Positions 56,935-64,000 of a stretch of DNA of 64,000 bases are shown here, one piece after another. Numbering within the stretch: the first letter of the stretch is position 1; each line of letters begins with the position of its first letter. Under the pieces are notes generated by a model that was not told the DNA's origin, searched no databases, and saw nothing but the letters and a program-made list of their open reading frames with translations. The DNA comes from Gymnothorax reevesii (lineage: Eukaryota > Chordata > Actinopteri > Anguilliformes > Muraenidae). Both the position numbers and the translations under genes were made by a program. Where the stretch lies: the NCBI GenBank assembly GCA_029721435.1, contig CM056577.1, forward strand, positions 30,162,719 to 30,226,718, read 5' to 3'.

Positions 56935-57181
56935 AGGTCCCCCTACCCCATCACCAGGTGCACAGCCAATTAGCCATTACAAGGCATTTAAAAATCTGTC
57001 CTGTGTCGCATGGGGAGAGACCCCCTCCCAGAATAATGAGGTAATTGATTAACCATTTGATTAACATTAGTCCTTCTTGCCTCTGAGTGGTCACTTTCTC
57101 ATATGATGTCACAAAGGAGTAGATTTTGAAATAGCCTGCAATGGCTAATTGGCTGTGCACTTGGCGACATGTTGGAGTAGG
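56935..57181. mobile_element. TTAA-type MITE, family X copy 2
   Basis: Inverted arms CCAGGTGCACAGCCAATTAG at 56954 and its complement ending 57164 (GCTAATTGGCTGTGCACTTGG). Inner wording GATGTCACAAAGGAGTAGAT matches copy 1 at 45513-45754. The flanks are TTCA and TTTA, likely from TTAA. Confidence 0.65.
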
Positions 57182-57184
57182 TTT

Positions 57185-57960
57185 ACTGAGCTCATCAGCT
57201 GAATCAGGTACGTTAAATTGGGGAGAAATCTTAAATGTGCACGGCAGGGGTATTCCAGGAACAAGGTTGGGAAATACTGTTCCACAACCCAACTGATTTT
57301 GTTCACTAGCTGTCACCAAAAACATGATTACAGTATTGTTACATCACTACTAGAATGTTCCTCCAAGAACAGGGCGTTGATGTGAATGAGGCTGTATACT
57401 CAGTCAACCAACCCTGTGTAAATAAAGGTGAAATCAGTTGGTAAATAAGTAAGTGAAACGGCCCCAGGCACTAAGTGTACAGCCAAACCGGGCAGGACTA
57501 TTCCCCGTTGTGTCCTGTGTCCTGGTGCACACCTCCCACGCCATGTTATTTTCTCACAGTCCGCTGTCAAGCCGCCAAATCCATTGATCCCAAACCTGTG
57601 CCGCCTTCAGGTAAACCAAAAACTCAGCCTGCCACACCCACTCAGGCCATTATGTCAGTGAAGGCGAGATGGGGCTTGTGTTTGAGTCGGGAATGGATTC
57701 GGGCGAGGGTGGCGTGCGTTTGGGTGTGTTTTTATGGACACCAGCATCTTCACTTTTGATGTTTGGTCTGCGTGAGATTAACTGCCCTTTGGCCTGGTTT
57801 CTTCTCAACCATGGAGTTCAGGTGAAGGTTTCTTCGTCCAGTAAAAATGACCTTTTTCGCAGCACGGACTGCAACCTGAGACGATATGCACAGGAGGAAA
57901 GACTGTCGGAAAAAACGCACTTGTGCAGAATTGAAGTGAAGGCTGTATATATCTAAACAC
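57185..57960. other. no gene seen
   Basis: No recognisable features; open frames lack domains. Confidence 0.5.
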
Positions 57961-57965
57961 TGCTA

Positions 57966-59554
57966 CAGTGCTGTAAAAAAAGTTTTGTCCCCTTCCTGAT
58001 TTCTGCTATTTTGCCTATTCGTCATATTTGAATGTTTGTGATCATCTAACAGATTTTACATTAGATAAAGGCAACATAAATAAACACAAAAATCAGTTTG
58101 GTAAATGGTTGTTTCATTTACTGAGTATGAAGAGTTATTCAGAATCTATGTCAACCACATGAAAAAAATAATTGCATGCCAAACCTAATCACTGGTTGTG
58201 CCGTCCTTGCTGACAGTAATCACAATTGTACATTTGCAATATTTTGCAATCAGTGTTTTACATTGGTGTGGAGGAATTTTTGGCCTGCTCTTCTATGCAG
58301 AATTATTTAATTCAGCTGCATTGGATGGTTTTTGAGCACGAACTGCCTGTTTAAGGTCACCCTACCACATCCAGTAGGATTCAGTCATGACCTTGATTGG
58401 GTTTCTCCAGAACTTTCCCTTCGTTTCCTTTTAACCGCTCGGAGGTGAACTTGCTTGTGTGCTTTGGATCGTTATCCTGCTGCGTAACTCAGCTGCGTTG
58501 GAGCTTTAGGTCGTGAACTGATTGCTGGACATTCTCCTTCGGGATTTTCTGATTCGTAATGTCATGGCTTCATCAATTATTGCAAGTCATCCAGATCTGA
58601 AGCAGCAAAGCAGCACCAGACCATCGCACTATCGCCATAGTGTTTGACTGCTGGCATGATTATCTCGTTGTGGAATGCTGTGTCGGCTTTATGCCAGAAG
58701 TAATGGGAGCTTTTTTTTTTTTTTTAATTTTCCACTGTTTCTCTTCAGTCCACAGAATATTATCCTCAAAGTCTTGATGGTTATTAAGATGTTTTTTGGC
58801 AAATGTGAGAAGAGCCTTTGTGTTCTTTTTGGTCAGCAGTGGTTTTCACCTTGCAGCTCTCTCGTGGGCGCCATTTTTGCCCAGAGTCTTTTTATATTGA
58901 GGAATCAAACTTCGGCCTTAACTGAGGCAAGTGAGGCCTGCAGTTCATCAGAAGTTCATCTGGGTTCTCTTATGAAATCCTGTATGAATCATTGATCTGC
59001 TCTTGGCGGAATTTAGGTGGGCCAGCCACTGCTGGGAAGGTCCACCTCCGTTACAAGTTTTCTGTATTTGAAGATGATGATTCTCACCATACAAGGCTCT
59101 GGAGTCTCTGAGTCTTATAAGTGGCTTTGAAACTCTTTCCTGACTGAGAGTCAATGACTTTGCCTCTTATATGTTATTGAATTTCTTTAGATTGCGGCAT
59201 CATGTGCTGATTTTTGCCCAATTCACATTGTCAAACATTTAAGCGATGTTCAGCCTGGCTAGCAGTTATCATGCCTGTGTGTGTCTTATGAAATTAACCT
59301 AAATATCTATTAAATTTGTTTAACCGGTTGATTTATTTACTAAGTGGGCAATTACGTTATCACATTAAGTTAGGTAGTGTTGGATAGCTTTCTACCCTTC
59401 AATATATTAAATCACCATTTAAAAACTCAATTTTGTGTTTACGCAGTTTGTCTTTGTCCAATATTAAAGTTAATTTGATTTGAAACATTTAAGTGTGACA
59501 AATGTACAAAATTAGAAAAAATTGGGAAGGGGTAAACACTTTTTCGCAGCACTG
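57966..59554 (-). mobile_element. Tc1-like element, family C, 1589 bp, TA target duplication, dead transposase
   Basis: The ends CAGTGCTGTAAAAAAAGTTT (57966) and ...AACACTTTTTCGCAGCACTG (59554) are mirrored. TA flanks both sides. The transposase gene lies on the minus strand at about 58200-59200: wording equivalent to FPAVAGPPKFR (59010-59040), KELQAS..., KTTADQKEHKGSSHICQK and HNEIIM can be followed in shifting frames. Stops and shifts are many, and the first catalytic region is interrupted by a long A/T run (58710-58727). It is full length but inactive. Confidence 0.8.
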
Positions 59555-59559
59555 TACTT

Positions 59560-60755
59560 GCATGTTAATATTCAAGCCCTGCACTCTTTGCGCATGCACC
59601 CTGAGTCTGGATCTGAAGATGAAGATGTTGTTGTCTAACTTGTACGGTTGATCAATAATGAAGTAGTATTGGCAGGTAAATTTGCTTCGATTTTTGTACA
59701 TTCATCCATATTTATGTTGGTGAATCTTACTGAGGTAAAAGTGTGTTTTTTTTATATAGGAAACCCAGCTATGAGCTTGCAACACGCAGCACAAACTGAT
59801 GCGCTCGCCCCTGTCTATTAGCCCCCCCTCCAAGTGCCTTGAGGAGATGCTCTTCTTCCTGCCCTGGAGTTAATGGAATTTAATAAAAGTAATTGCCACT
59901 TGGGAGAGCTCTGTTGTTTTTTTTTTTTTTGATTGATTGCAACTCGGCAGCTTTATTTCCGAGCCGCCGTCTTGGCAATGTGCGGGAGGGATGTGTGACC
60001 CCTATTCATTCCCGGAGAGAGGGGGCTGTTCCTAATTGCAACCCAAATTTGTGCCGACTCCGGGAGCGCGACGGAAATTTGGATTGCAGATGAGAGTGGC
60101 GGTTCCGGGCAGGTCGATGCGTCCAGCCAATTCAGCATCTTCCTGCATTAGGCGGCATATTTCGGATGGTAATTCACGGCCGTCGGGTTAAGAAGGGCTC
60201 GTAATTTACACCCCAGTTTGTGTCCTCGGCCTTAGTAAAGACAGTCAAGTAGCATGTTTGCGAAAAGCGCGCCTTTGAATCTGAGGGCCCTTTTTAGCAT
60301 GCATCCTTGCTCTTCTGGGCGAAGCATCGAGTCTGTGATCACCTGCGCCTGTCATCGGAATGTTCTGGAGCGCATTTTTTCGACTGACAGCTTCCTGAAG
60401 GCACACCCACTGCTCCCTTCAGTCTTTAGTGGGTGTGCAGTTTTGAGCAAGCAGCGATTTAACGCATGAATAATAATCTAAATGTTGCTGTTTTCGCTGT
60501 TTGTTTTATTACGGGGCTTTTCGTCCTGCTGTTTCTCAGCGTGGAATGAAGCCAGTTCAGCCCAGTGAGCACACACACCGGGTTCAAGTCTATTACTATG
60601 ATAACAATTTACTGGCCTGTTTATTTTGAACCTCCTGGAGGAAAAGGGCAAATCCAGGGTCAGATCTGTCTTCTCTCCATGGTGGTGGTGAGTAGGGGCA
60701 ACTGGTGTGAGATCAGCCTCCAGCTTTTGAGGTCTGAGAGTTTGATTTTGAATTA
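59560..60755. other. candidate conserved non-coding region
   Basis: 59770-60240 is repeat-free apart from a T run (about 59917-59930). It has high complexity and developmental-type words such as TAATGG, TTTAATAAAAGTAATTGCC and GGATTGCAGATG. It has the look of deeply conserved vertebrate non-coding sequence, but this is inference. No exon recognised. Confidence 0.3.
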
Positions 60756-60757
60756 TA

Positions 60758-62262
60758 CAGCACCCTCCATAATTATTGGTACCCTTGGTTAAGATGTGGT
60801 CTTTAGCTTCTAATAAATTCAGTTTTTTTCTAAATAATATAGGACCACAATGAAAAAAAAGGGGGAAATCCAACCTTTAATTCAAGTGCATTTATTCAGT
60901 GGGAAAAAAAATCCCACATTAAGAAATAATTCTTTTACATCAAATCAAGTGTGCCACAATTATTAGCACCCCTGATGTTAATACTTTGTACAACCACCTT
61001 TTGCCAGCAAAACTGCACCTAATCTTCTCCTATAATCTTTGGGAGAAAAAGATGGGAGAATACAAAAAGAGGGATCTTCAACCATTCCTCTCTCCACAAT
61101 CTCTCTAAATCATCCAGCGACCTGGGTCCTCTCCTCTGCACTCTCCTTTTCAGCTCACTCCTCATGTTTTCAATAGGGTTGAGGTCTGGGGACTGAGATG
61201 GCCATGGGAGGAGCTTGATTCTGTGTCTGGTGAACCATTTCTGTGTAGATTTGGCCACATGTTTAGGGTCACTATCTTGCTGATAGACTCAATGACAACC
61301 CATCTTCAGCTTTCAGCCAGAGGCCACCAAATTTTGATTTAAAATGTCCTGGTATTTCAATGCGTTCATGATGCCATGCACCCTAACAAGGTTCCCAGGG
61401 CCTCCGGAAGAGAAACAGGCCTACAGCATCACCGATCCTCCCCCATACTTCACAGTGGGCATGAGGTGCTTTTCTGCATACTCATCTTTTGTGTTCCGCC
61501 AGACCCGCTTAGAGTGTTTGTTGCCAAAAAGCTCTTTCTTGGTCTCATCTGACCAAAGCACATGGTCCCAGTTGAAGTCCCAGTACGGCGTAGCGAACTC
61601 CAGACGTTTGCTTTTAGAATTGTGAGTGAGAAAAAGTTTTTTCCGTGCGTGCCTCCCAAACAGCTTGTTGGCATGTAGATAGCGCCTGATGGTTGTTTTG
61701 GAGACTTTGTGACCCCGAGATGCTCCATTTGTTGCAATTCTTTAACAGTGGGCTTTGGAGAACTTTTTATTTCTCTTACCATCCTCCTCACTGTGCGTGG
61801 TGGCAAAATAAGCTTGCGTCCTTTTCCAGGTCGACACACATCTGCCTTACTTGAATGGTGTGTTCCTTTGTCTTTCCCATGCTGAAGAGCGGATATGAGA
61901 AATGGCCTCTGTGTCATGTGATATTTATACTCCAGGGAAACAGGAAGTGATGATTTACTAATTAAATGTTCCTAGATACTCTGATCAACCTTGTAAACTA
62001 CTGCAGAAATGACAGAAATACTTCAATTACATTTAATTTCTAGGAATTGTTAGGGGTGCCAATAATTGTGTAACATGTGATTTTATGAAAAATAATTATT
62101 CCTTAGTCTGGGATTTTTTTCTCCCATCAAATTCACTTGAGTTGAAGGTTACATTTTCTACAGTTTTCAGTGTGAGAGAATGCTTCTGCAATAAAAATTG
62201 AATTTATTTTAAGGCTTTTAACACATCTTAACCAGGGGTGCCAATAATTATGAAGGGCGCTG
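60758..62262 (-). mobile_element. Tc1-like element, family D, 1505 bp, TA target duplication
   Basis: The ends CAGCACCCTCCATAATTATT (60758) and ...CCAATAATTATGAAGGGCGCTG (62262) are mirrored for about 40 bp. TA is present on both sides (60756-60757 and 62263-62264). The sequence between reads as a Tc1 transposase on the minus strand. Confidence 0.9.
61019..61917 (-). pseudogene. Tc1-like DD34E transposase of family D, disabled
   Basis: Minus strand. The DNA-binding half is in frame from 61917 (KLILPPRTVRRMVREIKSSP, KPTVKELQQ). After a shift, LWSDETKKELFGNKHSKRVW holds the first catalytic Asp (codon at 61547-61549). KYGGGSVML is followed by TAG in place of Trp. [11 protein letters not shown] holds the second Asp, and [14 protein letters not shown] holds the Glu (61169-61171). 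The DD34E triad is therefore intact, but at least two frameshifts and one stop prevent a full-length protein. The C-terminal part ([18 protein letters not shown]) is open to 61019. Confidence 0.85.
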
Positions 62263-62264
62263 TA

Positions 62265-62855
62265 TTTCTCAGAAACAACTTGGGGACTGTGGTGAATAAA
62301 ATGGAACTGAACGTACAGTCTAGTGTGGCTAAATTATTTAACTACGCTTTGCAAATTGTCAAGAGAACTCATTCGTAAAGGCAGTGTCCAAACTTTGGAT
62401 GTGAGATCCCATTTAAATCAAACAAAATGTAAAAACATTTTAATTTCAAAATTCAGGCACGACCACAGAACAGAACGAGGGTCAGATGTACGGTTCTGTT
62501 GAAATGAAATTGAAATATTTCTGTGCAGAGAAAAGTCTTATGATTATCATTCTAAATTTATGAGTATTCTCAACATAGAACATAGTACATTGCCTTCACC
62601 TGGATATGCCAAAATCATTTTCTGGGAAGTCGATGACAATAGCTGTTGCATTGAGATTGGCGATATCTGATTCTGCATCTGCTTGGCCTTGTGAGAAGTG
62701 TCCACGGCAACCAGAGCTTCTAATGATGTGGTGGGACTGAGGGATGATTTAAAATTCAAAGAAGAGAAGCCAATCTGAGCTGAATGGTTTTCTATGGCTG
62801 AATATGGAACCACTCCCTCTGTGTGCTGGGTAGTGTTCGAGTTTTCATGGAAACG
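62265..62855. other. no gene seen
   Basis: No recognisable features. Confidence 0.5.
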
Positions 62856-62859
62856 GGCG

Positions 62860-63110
62860 CAAATTTCAGGTGGGGTCGTTTATGTGAGCGGTTGGGTTGG
62901 TGTGGGGTAGGATTAGATGGGTATTGGGTTTCTTTAATATGAGTCAGGATCAGAAGGGTGTGAGGGAGGGTTGATTTGGTGTGGGGTAGGATCATAAGGG
63001 TCAGGGGTTGTGTTGGGTTGGGTTAGATTGGGGTAGGATCAGATGGGTGAGGTGCTGGGTTAGATTGGTGTGGGGTATGATTAGATGGATGGGAGGTATA
63101 GTGTTGTTGA
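62860..63110. repeat. G-rich degenerate minisatellite
   Basis: The phrase TTGGTGTGGGGTAGGATTAG recurs about four times (62897, 62975, 63025, 63073) with variable spacing, with runs of three or four G. It could form G-quadruplexes on the plus strand. Confidence 0.65.
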
Positions 63111-63111
63111 T

Positions 63112-63722
63112 GGCAAAGTGCAGGAGGGTATACTGTGTACTCAGTCAGGGCAGTGGTATATGTGCAGGAGGGTAAGGTATACTCTGTTCACAATCGGGGC
63201 AGGGGTATATGTGCAGGAGGGTAAGGTATACTCTGTTCACAATCGGGGCAGGGGTGTATGTGCAGGAGGGTAAGGTATACTCTGTACATAGTTGGGGCAG
63301 TGGTATATGTGCAGAAGGGTAGGGCATACTCTGTTCACAATCACGGCAGTGGTATATGTGCAGGAGGGTAAGGTATACTCCGTACGCAGTCAGGGCAGTG
63401 GTATATGTGTGGGAGGGTAAGGTATACTCTGTACACAGTCAGGGCAGTGGTATATATGTGGGAGGATAAGGTATATTCTGTCCACAGTCAGGGCAGGGGT
63501 ATATGTGCTGGAGGGTAAGGTATACTCTGTACACAGTCAGGGCAGGGGTATATGTGCAGGAGGGTAAGGTATATTCTGTCCACAGTCAGGGCAGGGGTAT
63601 ATGTGCAGGAGGGTAAGGTATACTCTGTACACAGTCAGGGCAGGAGGGTAAGGTATACTCTGTACACAGTCGGGGCAGGGGTGTATGTGCAGGAGGGTAA
63701 GGTATACTCTGTCTGGTCAGGG
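63112..63722. repeat. 49-bp minisatellite, about 12 copies
   Basis: Unit GGTATATGTGCAGGAGGGTA followed by AGGTATACTCTGTACACAGT and CAGGGCAGG. TGTGCAGGAG starts at 63161, 63210 and 63259, giving a period of 49. Variants have TTCACAATCGG in place of TACACAGTCAG. One unit (about 63627-63655) lacks the TATATGTG part. Confidence 0.9.
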
Positions 63723-63724
63723 AT

Positions 63725-64000
63725 ACGTGCGGGAGGTTTGTGTAAAGTCTGGGCATTGTCGGGGTGGCAGTATACTATGTCTGGGAGTGCAGTGTATACT
63801 CTAATACGGTTTGGAGGTGGTATTCGTGCTTACGCCAGCTGCAGGCTCAGAGGCTCTCCTCTGTTTTCTGACTGTCTGCTCCTGACCGCTGCTGGCCCAA
63901 TCTACCCCCCCCCACCAACTGTGCTGAGTGGACTATTGCGCTCTGACGTGCCACTGACAGAATGTGGGTCAGACCTGAATGTAGGTCAGACCTGCTCGGG
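63725..64000. other. no gene seen
   Basis: Unique-looking sequence after the array; no features recognised. Confidence 0.5.

Overview
The window looks like 64 kb of teleost (ray-finned fish) nuclear DNA that is intergenic or deep inside an intron. No intact host protein-coding gene, rRNA or tRNA gene could be supported. The longest open frames are short, overlap repeats, or lack any recognisable family. The fish assignment is inference from the repeat content: many decayed Tc1-like (DD34E) transposons, hAT-type and TTAA-target MITEs, an L2/Rex-like LINE whose 3' end is a (ATTG)n tail, a GIY-YIG Penelope-like element, V-SINE/L2-tail sequences and a tRNA-derived SINE.

Layout. 1-8 kb: mostly single-copy sequence with a pre-miRNA-sized hairpin (1034-1120), a Tc1 transposase relic split by a hAT element with a perfect 8-bp target duplication (2750-3608), and V-SINE-like pieces. 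8-16 kb: a tRNA-derived SINE, then a stack of nested insertions in which a minus-strand LINE (11244-16146) was hit by a Tc1 element (13267-15432, itself carrying a second Tc1 piece and a SINE) and by a hAT MITE. 16-25 kb: foldback elements, an unclassified MITE with perfect 21-bp ends, a GC-rich CCAAT/TATA-like block, a 0.7-kb GATCC-rich repeat with roughly 10-bp spacing, and another MITE candidate with internal repeats. 26.1-29.7 kb: a 3.5-kb minisatellite of about 115 copies of a 31-bp unit, with a higher-order duplication of about 1.18 kb. 30-36 kb: SINE, foldback, two more Tc1 relics. 36.2-38.5 kb: a Penelope-like retroelement on the minus strand with reverse transcriptase and GIY-YIG endonuclease, broken by frameshifts. 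38.5-48 kb: MITEs and LINE tails. 48.8-49.2 kb: a 182-bp tandem duplication containing an exon-like segment. 50-57 kb: two good CTCF-type motifs (one at 45.9 kb), a CpG-rich stretch, foldbacks, and a Tc1 relic. 57.9-62.3 kb: two near full-length but dead Tc1 elements. 62.8-63.7 kb: G-rich and 49-bp minisatellites.

How it works together: most recognisable coding content is transposase or reverse transcriptase and is disrupted by stops, frameshifts or insertions. Any host function would be regulatory: several evenly complex, non-repeat stretches look like conserved non-coding DNA, but this cannot be proven without an alignment. I found no candidate for a new multi-gene system. The most unusual signals are the 31-bp higher-order array, the GATCC block, the duplicated exon-like segment, the tRNA-Ser-like SINE family and the perfect hairpins.
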